A stretch of 21,170 bases of DNA from positions 1 through 21,170 of the IMG/VR virus record IMGVR_UViG_3300025098_000341; one strand, given 5' to 3'. Made by a program: the position numbers and the translations under genes. Positions 1 to 7,755 of this stretch are shown here, piece after piece. The stretch comes from a virus. Each line of letters begins with the position of its first letter. Positions within the stretch are counted from its first letter, which is position 1. The notes under the pieces are model-generated. The model did not search any database, was not told the origin of the DNA, and saw nothing but the letters and a program-made list of their open reading frames with translations.

Positions 1-324
1 CTCGCGGATCGTGTGCTACAACCTACAGAAGCAGCTCAAGAACAAGTTGTACGACAAGTAACAGATGACCTCGCTAAAATCTTTGCTGGTATCGAAATGC
101 CGGCACGTCCTAACGGTGCTCAAATTGCTCTTACTGTTATACAGCAGTACGCTTCTCAGCCAGACGTTGCACAAAGACTTCAATCAGATGAAGCATTTGC
201 TGCGAGACTTGAGAAGTACGCCGGACAATACACCTTCCAGATGCAACAAGCACAGAACGCCCAAATTGGTAGAGTCGGTACAGAGCCAGCTCAGATGGGA
301 GATATTAACACACAAGGAATATAA
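1..324 (+). CDS. Portal protein, C-terminal fragment (5' end outside window)
   Basis: The reading frame is open from the first base, so this is the C-terminal end of a longer gene; the GTG at 13 is probably just a Val codon. The roughly 107 visible residues are Gln/Ala-rich and helical, ending in a polar tail (QNAQIGRVGTEPAQMGDINT). The portal call is inferred mainly from position: directly upstream of lysozyme, scaffold and major capsid genes, the usual place for a podovirus portal, whose C-terminal part is likewise a helical, Gln-rich barrel/crown. A portal is the dodecameric ring at one capsid vertex through which DNA is packaged and ejected. No diagnostic motif lies in the visible part, so another head protein is possible. 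The stop at 322-324 is one base from the next ATG. Confidence 0.6.
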   Translation, partial: LADRVLQPTEAAQEQVVRQVTDDLAKIFAGIEMPARPNGAQIALTVIQQYASQPDVAQRLQSDEAFAARLEKYAGQYTFQMQQAQNAQIGRVGTEPAQMGDINTQGI

Positions 325-325
325 T

Positions 326-859
326 ATGGCTGATAATTTATCCGCACAAGGCTACGTAGCGAGAGCTGTAGCAAAAAATAAAGGTGCCGAAGAAGTGGCA
401 CAAATGATAGGAGTCAACGAAGGTGTAAGACCAAAAGCTTACAAGGATTCATTGGGCAATATGTCCATAGGAATTGGTTTTAACCTAGAGGACAAAACTA
501 ATCAACCCATCTTGGATTCGCTTGGACTAAACAGAGAAGAACTAAAGTCCGGCAAGAGGTCACTAACCGACAAGGAATTATCTTCGCTATATAGTTACTC
601 ATTGTCTAGAGCCATTAAGGATTTACAGAAGTTTGACCCAAACATTAAAAGCCGTCCCAAGAATGTACAGATGGCATTGATTGATATGTCGTACAACTTA
701 GGATACAATAAGTTGAATACATTCAAGAAGATGAAAGCTGCTTTAGAGCAAAATGATTACGGTACAGCAGCGGATGAAATGGTTGATTCCAAGTGGTACA
801 AACAAGTAAAGACTAGAGGACCACGTACTGTAGCACTTATGCGTTCAGCAGCACAATAA
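326..859 (+). CDS. Phage lysozyme / endolysin, GH24-like muramidase
   Basis: A 177-aa protein of the T4-lysozyme-like GH24 family, which cleaves the MurNAc-GlcNAc bond of peptidoglycan. Seen: E32 in NEGVRPKAYKD with D41 nine residues later, matching the E-x8-D-x5-T catalytic pattern, then DSLGNMSIGIGFNL (family form DxxGxxTIGxGHN), the helix ALIDMSYNLG, and a C-terminal TRGPRTVALMR matching the family ending. The third catalytic position, usually Thr, is Ser47, and the usual His of GHN is Phe. The ATG at 326 was chosen because it follows the upstream stop by one base, has an AAGGAA-like sequence before it, and gives a normal GH24 length; a longer in-frame start at 65 would overlap the portal gene. 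No signal peptide or SAR helix is visible, so export would need a holin. Its place between portal and scaffold also allows a virion-associated role. Confidence 0.9.
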   Translation: MADNLSAQGYVARAVAKNKGAEEVAQMIGVNEGVRPKAYKDSLGNMSIGIGFNLEDKTNQPILDSLGLNREELKSGKRSLTDKELSSLYSYSLSRAIKDLQKFDPNIKSRPKNVQMALIDMSYNLGYNKLNTFKKMKAALEQNDYGTAADEMVDSKWYKQVKTRGPRTVALMRSAAQ

Positions 860-862
860 TTT

Positions 863-1087
863 ATGAGTTTAGAAAAGGACTTACAATCACTAGGTAATCA
901 CGAGCACTTTGCTCGATTCCTAAAAGTAGTAGCAGAGCTTCGTGAAGAAACCATTGAAGAGCTACATAACGCAAGCAACGAACAGATACAACAAATATCT
1001 GGACGCATTCTGACATACGATCAGATACTACAAATGTGCGACTGGAGAAAACTACAAGTTCGTTTTTCTGATAGGCTTGATACATAA
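863..1087 (+). CDS. Small conserved-type phage protein of unknown function
   Basis: A 74-aa, predominantly alpha-helical, charged protein starting three bases after the lysozyme stop. Visible pieces are an amphipathic N-terminal half (LGNHEHFARFLKVVAELREE) and a C-terminal section with ISGRILTYDQILQMCDW. Its shape and place immediately before the scaffold gene resemble small unassigned proteins seen in the head-gene cluster of marine podoviruses (from memory). No enzymatic motif, membrane segment or Cys pair is present. A role in head assembly or packaging is only a guess from the neighbours. The opposite strand also carries a 74-codon open frame here, which I treat as a shadow. Confidence 0.75.
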   Translation: MSLEKDLQSLGNHEHFARFLKVVAELREETIEELHNASNEQIQQISGRILTYDQILQMCDWRKLQVRFSDRLDT

Positions 1088-1121
1088 GTTATAATACATT
1101 TATCGCCATCGCTCGGCGTTA

Positions 1122-1126
1122 AGGAG
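1122..1126 (+). promoter_or_regulatory. Shine-Dalgarno of the scaffold gene
   Basis: AGGAG lies ten bases before the ATG at 1137, in a 49-base gap that is one of the longer intergenic stretches of the structural cassette. It is one of the clearer ribosome binding sites here; the next head genes have A-rich leaders with no such motif. A short inverted repeat (CGCC 1104-1107 with GGCG 1115-1118) lies just upstream. Confidence 0.6.
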
Positions 1127-1136
1127 TGCAAACATT

Positions 1137-2219
1137 ATGTCAAACGAAATCACAGAGGGAGTCGCTGAACCCTCAACCGAAACAACAGCGTCACAGTCAA
1201 ATATGTCAGCAGCGGATTTTATAAACCGCCGCTTGGGGAAACAGAATGAGGAAACTCAAGAAGTGGCTCCACCAGTTGAAGCAACAGATGAAGTAACAGA
1301 AGAAACCGAGGTCGAGAGTCCAGAGGTAGAAGCAAGTGAAGAAATCGTTGCTGAACAAACTGAAGAACCAGAAGGTTCTGAAGATGTTCTTTCACAGTTA
1401 GATCTAGATGATATGTCCGAAGATGATCTTCGAGAATTATCCGAGAAGCTAGGAAGTAGAGCAGTCGCTCGATTCGGTGAGCTCACAGCAAAACGTAAAG
1501 CTGCTGAAGCAAAGCTGAAAGAGATGGAAGCTCAACTGCAAAATAATAATCCATTAGAAACTCAAGAAGTAGCCAATAATCCCTACGCATCAGTAGATAC
1601 GTTAGAAGGATTACAAGAAAAGGCGAAGGAAGTAACAGATGTCATAGAATGGGCAGAGGAAACATTATTCAATGCAGATGGCTACGGACCCGAAGATGTA
1701 GTAACAGAAGTTGAAGGCAAGGAATTAACCAAGTCAGATGTGCGTAAGAGTTTACTCAACGCTCGTAAGGCTCGTGATAAGTACTTACCATCTCAACTGC
1801 AAACAGTTCAAAGAGTACAGCAGTCACATCAGCTCAAAGAAGCTTTTGATACACAAGCTGAACAAGAGTTGAACTGGTTACAAGGAGACGACAATGACGT
1901 ACGCAAAAGCTACGAAGCTATGATTGGAGATCCTAGATTCGATTCACTACGAGAAAAAGCAGATCCAGAAGTTGCAGCTCAACTTAACTATCTGATGGCT
2001 CACGCAGCGAATAGTATTTATGGACGTAAACCAGTCAAGGAAGCTCCGAAGTCAGCTACGTTGACACCTCCAAAAGCAGCAATATCTGCCGGAGCATCAT
2101 CAGATAAAGGTGTGAATAAGTCCGTTAAGGCACTTAAAGACCTTAACCAACGGTTTAGACATTCTGGCAACAAGAGTGATTTTATAACTCTCAGAACACA
2201 ACAAATTAAAAATCGTTAA
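1137..2219 (+). CDS. Capsid scaffolding protein
   Basis: A 360-aa protein directly before the major capsid gene, the canonical scaffold position. Residues about 1-110 are strongly acidic and low-complexity (many Glu, Thr, Val, Ser). This is followed by a predicted coiled-coil or long helix (LTAKRKAAEAKLKEMEAQLQ) and helical Glu/Gln/Lys-rich sequence. The C-terminus turns basic (KALKDLNQRFRHSG, then LRTQQIKNR). An acidic helical body with a basic C-terminal segment is the known design of podovirus scaffolds, where the basic end binds capsid subunits and the protein leaves before or during packaging. Sequence similarity to a named family was not recognised, so the call rests on composition and synteny. 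Confidence 0.83.
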   Translation: MSNEITEGVAEPSTETTASQSNMSAADFINRRLGKQNEETQEVAPPVEATDEVTEETEVESPEVEASEEIVAEQTEEPEGSEDVLSQLDLDDMSEDDLRELSEKLGSRAVARFGELTAKRKAAEAKLKEMEAQLQNNNPLETQEVANNPYASVDTLEGLQEKAKEVTDVIEWAEETLFNADGYGPEDVVTEVEGKELTKSDVRKSLLNARKARDKYLPSQLQTVQRVQQSHQLKEAFDTQAEQELNWLQGDDNDVRKSYEAMIGDPRFDSLREKADPEVAAQLNYLMAHAANSIYGRKPVKEAPKSATLTPPKAAISAGASSDKGVNKSVKALKDLNQRFRHSGNKSDFITLRTQQIKNR

Positions 2220-2243
2220 ACAAACACAACCCATTAAAATATT

Positions 2244-3251
2244 ATGGCATTTAGTAATACATATGACACAACAAATACGGGATCTGGTGTTTCTAACAGA
2301 GAAGACTTGACAGATGTCTTGACAATTCTTGCTCCGGAAGAAACTCCAATCCTTTCATCTGCTCAAAAGCAGAAAGCAAACGCTACATTCGTAGAGTGGA
2401 CAGTAGACGCATTAGCTGCTCCATCATCAACTGGTATCCGTGAAGGTGCTGACGTAGGTACATTCACTGATCAGTTCGCTGGACGTGCAAAACTAGGTAA
2501 CTACATTCAGAAGTTCCGCCGCGATTACCAAGTATCTGATCTACAAGAAGCAGTTGATTCAGTCGGACCAGCTAAGATTGCTCAAGCAGAAGCTAAAGCA
2601 ATTCGTGAGCTTAAACGCGATATCGAAAAAACTATCGCTGGTTCTCAAGATCGTACTGTAGAAAACGGTTCCGACACTCCTTATGCCCTTCGTGGTTTAG
2701 GACGTTGGTTAGAAGCTAACGCTTCTGACTCAGATGTTCCAGCAGCATTCCGTACTCCAGCAGACAGCCGCTACACAGTTGCAGAAGCTGGTGCTACAGC
2801 ATTCAGTGAATCAACATTGAATGACATCATCGCTTCTATCTTCAAAGAAACTGGTACAGTTAATGACCTAACATTGGTTGCTGACACTAAATTACGCCGC
2901 GTTATCAGTGATTTCGCTCGTGTAACTGCTTCAGCTACAAACAATGTGCGTTCAGTAAACTATGACGGTGGAGCTGGTGAAATCAAACTTACTGTTGATT
3001 TATACCAATCAGACCACGGTATCGTTTCCATCGTAAACGGTAATCCAGATTGTATGCCAGACTTCGGTTCATCCGCTGGTGAGTCCGGATACTTAATCAA
3101 CCCAGAATACGTTGGTATTCACGAGTTAATCCCAATGGGATCAACACGTCTACCTAACCAAGGTGGTGGTGAGCGTGGCTACGTGGATTGTGCTCTTACA
3201 TTAGGAGTATATCACCCACAAGCACACGGTGTTATCGAAGGAACTGCTTAA
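2244..3251 (+). CDS. Major capsid protein, SU10/DUF5309-like (HK97 fold)
   Basis: A 335-aa protein forming the icosahedral shell. The N-terminal part has the family signature of SU10-type (DUF5309) capsid proteins: NREDLTDVLTILAPEETPIL, then an FVEWTVDALAAPSS section, then REGAD. Further on, a KFRRDYQVSD section is followed by a long helix (AQAEAKAIRELKRDIEKTIA), the likely HK97-fold spine helix, and GLGRWLEANA. The C-terminal GVHHPQ-like ending (here LGVYHPQAHGVIEGTA) also fits. Length matches the family. The gene follows the scaffold by 24 bases and is followed at once by a strong terminator, suggesting that its transcript level is set separately. The start lacks a Shine-Dalgarno motif; the leader is A-rich (CATTAAAATATTATGG). 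Confidence 0.93.
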   Translation: MAFSNTYDTTNTGSGVSNREDLTDVLTILAPEETPILSSAQKQKANATFVEWTVDALAAPSSTGIREGADVGTFTDQFAGRAKLGNYIQKFRRDYQVSDLQEAVDSVGPAKIAQAEAKAIRELKRDIEKTIAGSQDRTVENGSDTPYALRGLGRWLEANASDSDVPAAFRTPADSRYTVAEAGATAFSESTLNDIIASIFKETGTVNDLTLVADTKLRRVISDFARVTASATNNVRSVNYDGGAGEIKLTVDLYQSDHGIVSIVNGNPDCMPDFGSSAGESGYLINPEYVGIHELIPMGSTRLPNQGGGERGYVDCALTLGVYHPQAHGVIEGTA

Positions 3252-3262
3252 TCCTTACATTC

Positions 3263-3300
3263 GGTACGGGGGGCGAAAGCCCCCTATACCTTTTCTTTTT
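3263..3300 (+). terminator. Intrinsic terminator after the capsid gene
   Basis: A 12-position stem (3263-3274 with 3279-3290) carries one C/A mismatch and one G/T wobble, has a six-pair GC-rich core, and is capped by a GAAA tetraloop. It is followed by TTTTCTTTTT at 3291-3300. This is a textbook factor-independent terminator placed 12 bases after the capsid stop and 15 bases before the next start. It probably terminates part of the rightward transcription and may stabilise the 3' end of the capsid mRNA. Confidence 0.93.
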
Positions 3301-3314
3301 AACTTAAAACTATT

Positions 3315-3623
3315 ATGGATATTATTACGGACTTACCAAAGAATTTCACAGATGATGAGATCGATGCAGCATTTATGCAAGAGATCAAGAATGGTTTCAA
3401 ATTAGAAAGAGAAACAGAACACGAGAGAGTAGCAGCTGCCGCTAAACAAGCAGCACACCTTAAGGGCACAACGCATCCAGTACTAGGGAAACCAGTAGCC
3501 ACTATGCCGGCTCGTGAGTTCTTTAGACTTACAAGTAAGTACGGACACAAGGAGGTACACTCCAAAGAATTTTTAAAGCACTACAATAAAACATTTGCTG
3601 AACTTTCCCCTAATAAAATATAA
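3315..3623 (+). CDS. Small head-region protein, unknown
   Basis: A 102-aa charged, mainly helical protein (IITDLPKNFTDDEIDAAFMQ, then an Ala/Glu/Lys-rich stretch with HERVAAAAKQAAHLKGTTHP, then a C-terminal HSKEFLKHYNKTFAELS). No motif allows a function. It lies between the capsid gene and the adaptor-like gene, where head-completion, decoration or capsid-vertex proteins are often encoded, so a virion role is plausible but inferred. It is the first gene after the capsid terminator, so its expression depends on read-through or on a promoter I could not identify. Its stop overlaps the next start in a TAATG junction at 3621-3625, suggesting translational coupling. Confidence 0.75.
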   Translation: MDIITDLPKNFTDDEIDAAFMQEIKNGFKLERETEHERVAAAAKQAAHLKGTTHPVLGKPVATMPAREFFRLTSKYGHKEVHSKEFLKHYNKTFAELSPNKI

Positions 3624-4231
3624 TGCAAGTAAAAAGTTATACAGATCTCAAAGCACTCATACAAGCGTTAGCCGGTGTGAGTTCTTTTACAACTGAGGAG
3701 GATTCTAAGATTCTCAGTTTTGTAAATCGCCGAGCTGCGGAAGCTTATAACTTGAGTCCATCTTGGTCTAGGTACTTAGTTATTTCCGAAGAAAGAACAC
3801 TTACCTCTGGGAATGTAGTACCTTATACTGAAGCCAGTAAAGATGATATAGGTGAGTTCATTCGTATTCACAGAACCCAAGCATTTCAAAAAAACTCAGC
3901 TCTTGAATATGATTTTTACGTGGATGCTAACGGTGCTAATATTTTAAATATAACTAACGATAATGATACATCAGCATTTGTTACTTATAAAAAAGAACTT
4001 CCTACATTTACAGCGGATTCAACAGACTTTCCCCTTGAGTTCTTTTACTTTGTAGCTCACGCATCTTATGCAGACTTCTTACGTATGGATGGTCAGCACG
4101 GTAAAGCTCTAACCGAAGAACAAATAGCTAAAAACTATTTAGACATCGAGCTAGAAAAAATAGATATTCGTTCAAACAATAACTCAATTAATCACAAATT
4201 TTCAACTTACGTCAATCGACAAAGTCGTTGA
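3623..4231 (+). CDS. Head-tail adaptor / tail tubular protein A-like
   Basis: A 202-aa protein. The N-terminal part (SYTDLKALIQALAGVSSFTT, then EEDSKILSFVNRRAAEAYNL) looks like the helical bundle opening of podovirus head-tail adaptors, with residues and surface features (SPSWSRYLVISEERTL) passing into beta-rich sequence. A helix (FFYFVAHASYADFLRMDGQ) and EEQIAKNYLDIELEKID near the C-terminus also fit. Adaptors of the T7 gp11/P22 gp4 type form a ring under the portal that joins the tail nozzle. Position after capsid and length (about 200 aa) match that family. The identification is by shape and synteny. The gene starts inside the previous stop (TAATG). Confidence 0.65.
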   Translation: MQVKSYTDLKALIQALAGVSSFTTEEDSKILSFVNRRAAEAYNLSPSWSRYLVISEERTLTSGNVVPYTEASKDDIGEFIRIHRTQAFQKNSALEYDFYVDANGANILNITNDNDTSAFVTYKKELPTFTADSTDFPLEFFYFVAHASYADFLRMDGQHGKALTEEQIAKNYLDIELEKIDIRSNNNSINHKFSTYVNRQSR

Positions 4232-4252
4232 CACTCAATGTAAAATACTCAT

Positions 4253-4591
4253 ATGGCAAATTCATTCGTAACTAACCTTTATCCCGTACCAAGTGGAACA
4301 GCTAATGACCACAGATTGACAGTTGATGCTACCGCTGGTGGCGTTCTGTTCTCTGGAGCAAACGATGACAACACAAGTGCCTTCGATTCATTGACTAAAT
4401 ATATCGCTATGGATGTCCAAGACGCTGATGTATTTATGACATTCGATGGTAGTGCACCCACAACATCAAACGGTCACAAGTTATTCGCTGGTAGAAGTTA
4501 TACCTTCAGCAAAGAGGCAGCTGTCAAAGCTAAGTTCATTCGCTCTGGTGGTACTTCCGCAAAGATTCACGCATCTCAGTTCACTAACTAA
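4253..4591 (+). CDS. Small beta-rich virion protein, unknown
   Basis: A 112-aa protein of predicted all-beta type with many Ser, Thr, Gly and Asp. Visible features are TVDATAGGVLFSGANDD, a strand pattern SLTKYIAMDVQDADVFMTFD, then GSAPTTSNGHKLFAG. The DGSAPTTSNGHKL element resembles small beta-sandwich proteins that recur near tail and fibre genes of marine phages (from memory). It may be a decoration, collar or fibre-attachment protein; this is inference. It starts 21 bases after the adaptor stop with no Shine-Dalgarno motif, and its stop overlaps the fibre gene start by one base (TAATG at 4589-4593), suggesting coupled translation with the fibre. Confidence 0.7.
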   Translation: MANSFVTNLYPVPSGTANDHRLTVDATAGGVLFSGANDDNTSAFDSLTKYIAMDVQDADVFMTFDGSAPTTSNGHKLFAGRSYTFSKEAAVKAKFIRSGGTSAKIHASQFTN

Positions 4592-7344
4592 TGTCTTCAG
4601 AACAACTAGCTGACGGAGTCAACCCTTTGGATGCTGAGTTGGCGGCAACTTGGGACGTACTTAAAGGATACTCTGGTAGAGATACCGATCTAGGAATAGC
4701 TCGTAGATTCGGTGGTGCCGCAGCTGCGTACTCATTGCGAGATATTGGTGCAATGAATGGAAGGGTTGTCAAGGCTCGTAGAAGTGAAGATGATTTAGAA
4801 GAAGACTTCTCGGCTAATCAAGTACAAGATGGTACTTTAGAAAAATGGGTAAACGGTGAGTTAGAAAGCACACTACCAGCAGATGTAGCAACAGCCGCAG
4901 CTGCTTATAGTCTTCGTAAGGTAAAAGCTAGTTACGGAGCACCTACAACTAAGCTAGATGGAAGTGATGGTTTCCCATCCAACTTAAATGATTTACCTTT
5001 AGGTAATTATAGTAACGCAATCAGTGGATCTACATTTACAGTAGGTCATTTTAGTACAAACTCTGGTGCAGCTGATTCAGTAAGTCTTTCTTTAGGGAAT
5101 AATAGCTTTATATTAAGAGCTAATAAGGCAACGTCTGGAACACAATACGGTCACGTAATTCGTGTTCAAGGACTAAGTGTAGGTAAAAGATATACAGTCA
5201 CTGGAGAATTTAAAGTAACCAAAGGAAACGGAAGTGGTACAGTAAGAATGGCTGTAGATATATCTGACGCAACATCTGAAACAGATGAAAAAAGTATTGC
5301 GACTACAAATTCTACATTTACGCCATTTGAAGTTACTGCCTTATTTAATGATTCAACCGCAAATGTAAACTTTATTGACTTTACCTTAAATGATTTTGGC
5401 GGAGCTAACTCCGGAAGCGGTCCAATAGAAGGCGAGTTCAGAAATATTAAGATAGTAGAGTCCGACAATAGAGTTGTAAGACTTCGCAGAAGTTCTGATA
5501 ATGTAGAAGTAGATGTAGATTTCGATACAGAAGGTAAGTTAAGTACTAGCTCATTGGTCGGTGATATAGCTGAACAAGGTGGCGAAAGTGGAAGCACAAC
5601 TGCTACTACCCTTGGAGATTTTATTAGTGGAACAGATGCATTCGTCCACACTTGGTACGACCAAGCTGGGTCAAACGATGCAGTTCAAGAGACTGCTGGT
5701 AACCAACCAAAGATTGCAGAGAATGGAGCATTAATTACTGAAAATAATAATACTGCTATAGATTTTGAGGAGTCAAGTTCTCAGTTTTTATTAATTAGTA
5801 AAGCATTTGCTAATTCAAGTGGAGCAGATGTTTCTATTTTTTCTGTATCAAAGAATGTTGCGACTGATGGAAGCAATGCTCACCCAATTATATCTAATAG
5901 AAGTGGTTCTACCAACGGTTATCAATTCGGATATGATGGTACAGACCATTTGGAGTTTGTGCATTTCGCAAATACAGCAAACAATGCGGTTTCAACTGAA
6001 ACATATGAAACACAGATTTTAGGTTCAGCTATAAGAGATAATCTTACTTTTGATATTTTTGTTAATTCGGATAAAAGAGCTGACAATACGGCTAGTAGTT
6101 ATGTCGCTTCAACTGATTTCACTAGAATAGGTGGTAATGAAAATGCTTCTAAATTTATGGATGGCACTATGCAAGAAATTGTCATTTTTGAGTCAGACCA
6201 ATCAGACAATCGCTTCAAGATTGAGTCCAACATCAATAACTATTATGGTTTGTACAATGATGCGAATGAGTTTAGTGGAAACCCAGTGGCTGCTGGTGGG
6301 GCTTCAGCCGCAATTACATTGACTAATGAAAGTAAGACTGGATTTACTGCTGAGATTAGTTCCACAAGTGGTACTAAACAAATAAACTTCCCTCTGCTAA
6401 ATTCTCTTGTTAGTGGAGATGATTACTTTGTTTCCTTTGATTATACAAGCACATCTACATCTACAGTAGGAGTTAAGCCAAGGACTGCCGCATTAGGTAG
6501 TGCAAGTAATGATGTTATCTCAGCTACTAATAGTGGATTCTATGGAGGAACTGGAGATGCTGCCCACAATGGATTTGATGTAAATAACACAGCTACAGTA
6601 TTGTCATTTCAAACGACAGCACAAAGTTTTACCTTTACTGTATCTAATTTAAGAGTATCTCGCATAGCTCGTAATGGTTTCGTAGAAACTTTATACGACC
6701 AAAGTGGTAATGGTGATGATATGACTCAAGCAACTGCTGGAAGTCAACCAGCTATTGTTCAGAATGGTGGACAAGTAAAACTTGAAAATGGTAAGCCAGC
6801 CTTTAAAGGAGATGGAACAGATGACCACTTAGAGGCTTCTTATTTCTATAGTGCTGGTGAAGTTACTGCTATGAGTACATTTAGTGTTATATCTAATCGT
6901 GCAGATACTGTGGCTGAAAGAGTTATTATTTCAGCTGGGTCTGGTGTTAGTACTACTTATCCGGGATTCAATACTGCTTTAGATAAAACTACTAATTCTA
7001 ACCCTTTTGAACAAAGAGTCGCAAATACAAGTGCAACAAAAGAAACAGCTTTACTAAATATAGCAAGAGATGGAGATATACTTGGGTCTACTTTCTTTAC
7101 AAAGGATGGTACTCATTTAGTAAAGGCTACTACTAAAGATGGTACAACTTCAACATCGGCAGCTATTACAGTAGGTGCATACAGAGGTAGTACTTTAAGT
7201 GGAAAGTTAAGAATTGGTGCAACTCGTACATTTGCACTACAAAGGTTTTTTGATTACCCTATAGCAGAGACTATGGTCTTTAGGGCTGATTTAAGAGACG
7301 AAGGAATAGAAGATGAAATTAATCAATTTTATAATATAGGATAA
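4591..7344 (+). CDS. Tail fibre / receptor-binding protein with AbfB/LamG-like repeats
   Basis: A 917-aa, beta-rich, Ser/Thr/Asn-rich protein. Residues about 40-110 hold two AAAYSLR openings, each followed by a sequence like VVKARRSEDD or KVKASYG. A further VVRLRRSSDNVEVDVDFD precedes the segment HTWYDQAGSNDAVQETAGNQ (Trp at residue 355). A second related block, ETLYDQSGNGDDMTQATAGS, begins near residue 699. In known proteins the order AYSLR, VRRSSDN, WYDQSG, QPxI, FDGxxD marks the arabinofuranosidase-B-catalytic-like/LamG-type jelly-roll module widely reused in phage tail proteins, usually for binding glycans. The region between (residues about 145-290) resembles a carbohydrate-binding beta-sandwich. 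I infer a host-recognition fibre or collar appendage; enzymatic activity is not shown. It is coupled to the 112-aa gene upstream. Confidence 0.83.
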   Translation: MSSEQLADGVNPLDAELAATWDVLKGYSGRDTDLGIARRFGGAAAAYSLRDIGAMNGRVVKARRSEDDLEEDFSANQVQDGTLEKWVNGELESTLPADVATAAAAYSLRKVKASYGAPTTKLDGSDGFPSNLNDLPLGNYSNAISGSTFTVGHFSTNSGAADSVSLSLGNNSFILRANKATSGTQYGHVIRVQGLSVGKRYTVTGEFKVTKGNGSGTVRMAVDISDATSETDEKSIATTNSTFTPFEVTALFNDSTANVNFIDFTLNDFGGANSGSGPIEGEFRNIKIVESDNRVVRLRRSSDNVEVDVDFDTEGKLSTSSLVGDIAEQGGESGSTTATTLGDFISGTDAFVHTWYDQAGSNDAVQETAGNQPKIAENGALITENNNTAIDFEESSSQFLLISKAFANSSGADVSIFSVSKNVATDGSNAHPIISNRSGSTNGYQFGYDGTDHLEFVHFANTANNAVSTETYETQILGSAIRDNLTFDIFVNSDKRADNTASSYVASTDFTRIGGNENASKFMDGTMQEIVIFESDQSDNRFKIESNINNYYGLYNDANEFSGNPVAAGGASAAITLTNESKTGFTAEISSTSGTKQINFPLLNSLVSGDDYFVSFDYTSTSTSTVGVKPRTAALGSASNDVISATNSGFYGGTGDAAHNGFDVNNTATVLSFQTTAQSFTFTVSNLRVSRIARNGFVETLYDQSGNGDDMTQATAGSQPAIVQNGGQVKLENGKPAFKGDGTDDHLEASYFYSAGEVTAMSTFSVISNRADTVAERVIISAGSGVSTTYPGFNTALDKTTNSNPFEQRVANTSATKETALLNIARDGDILGSTFFTKDGTHLVKATTKDGTTSTSAAITVGAYRGSTLSGKLRIGATRTFALQRFFDYPIAETMVFRADLRDEGIEDEINQFYNIG

Positions 7345-7346
7345 TT

Positions 7347-7595
7347 ATGAGCGAAGAAACAATCAATTATTTAGTATACGATACAGAGGCTGATGCGATT
7401 GCAAGAGCAGACACAGAGGGTGCTAGACGAGGCTATGCTTACCACAGAGTAGGTTCTGGTACTCGCTACCACACTTACCCAAAAGTGACTGCTGACAGCA
7501 AGTATGCCCTTGTCGTAGACGGATACGAACTAACAGAAGATGAAGAGTCAGCTATTACAAATAGCGTCACCTTCCCAGCACCAGAGGAAGTCTAG
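7347..7595 (+). CDS. Small acidic protein, possible fibre-associated factor
   Basis: An 82-aa acidic protein (INYLVYDTEADAIARADTEG, later YALVVDGYELTEDEESAI). It begins two bases after the fibre stop, and an AGGAT sequence overlapping that stop may serve as its ribosome binding site. Genes of this size right after a fibre gene are often assembly chaperones, but I recognise no chaperone family here, so that role is only positional inference. Nothing in the sequence suggests a membrane segment or enzyme. It is one base from the start of the next small membrane protein and is probably co-transcribed with it. Confidence 0.7.
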   Translation: MSEETINYLVYDTEADAIARADTEGARRGYAYHRVGSGTRYHTYPKVTADSKYALVVDGYELTEDEESAITNSVTFPAPEEV

Positions 7596-7596
7596 T

Positions 7597-7755
7597 ATGG
7601 AAGAGACACTACAAAGATTATCCGTAGGAATCTTCGGATGGATAGCCACGGATACATTACAGAGCGTGGACCTTGTGCTTGGCGTAGTGTCTAAATCAGT
7701 TCTGATCACTTTAACAGTTTTATCAATCTATAAACTATGGAGGGAACTTAAATGA
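7597..7755 (+). CDS. Small one-helix membrane protein, holin-like candidate
   Basis: A 52-aa protein. Residues about 25-46 form a hydrophobic helix (DLVLGVVSKSVLITLTVLSI), followed by a short basic end YKLWRELK. The start at 7597 was chosen because it lies one base after the preceding stop, while an upstream in-frame ATG at 7540 would overlap the previous gene by 56 bases. The stop overlaps the next start as ATGA (7752-7755), a sign of coupling with the GTA-holin-like gene that follows. Together the pair looks like a holin with a partner (antiholin or pinholin-type), an inference from size, topology and neighbours. Confidence 0.72.
   Translation: MEETLQRLSVGIFGWIATDTLQSVDLVLGVVSKSVLITLTVLSIYKLWRELK

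Noticed and set aside
65-325. N-terminal extension of the lysozyme frame
   Set aside because: It is a second-frame reading of the portal gene, and the family-like length and ribosome binding site favour the start at 326.
861-1085. 74-codon minus-strand open frame
   Set aside because: Exactly antisense to the 863-1087 gene, with no ribosome binding site and inside a rightward operon; the plus-strand product has the better protein composition.
1077-1095. TTGATA and TATAAT as a sigma-70 promoter before the scaffold gene
   Set aside because: The two boxes are only seven bases apart and the hexamer at normal spacing is poor; no reliable promoter can be claimed.
4228-4246. TTGACA and TAAAAT as a promoter before the 112-aa gene
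   Set aside because: The spacing is seven bases, far from 17, and TTGACA overlaps the stop region of the preceding gene.
5166-5651. 161-codon minus-strand open frame
   Set aside because: Lies within the fibre gene, and its Ser/Leu/Pro-rich sequence is what antisense reading of that gene would give.
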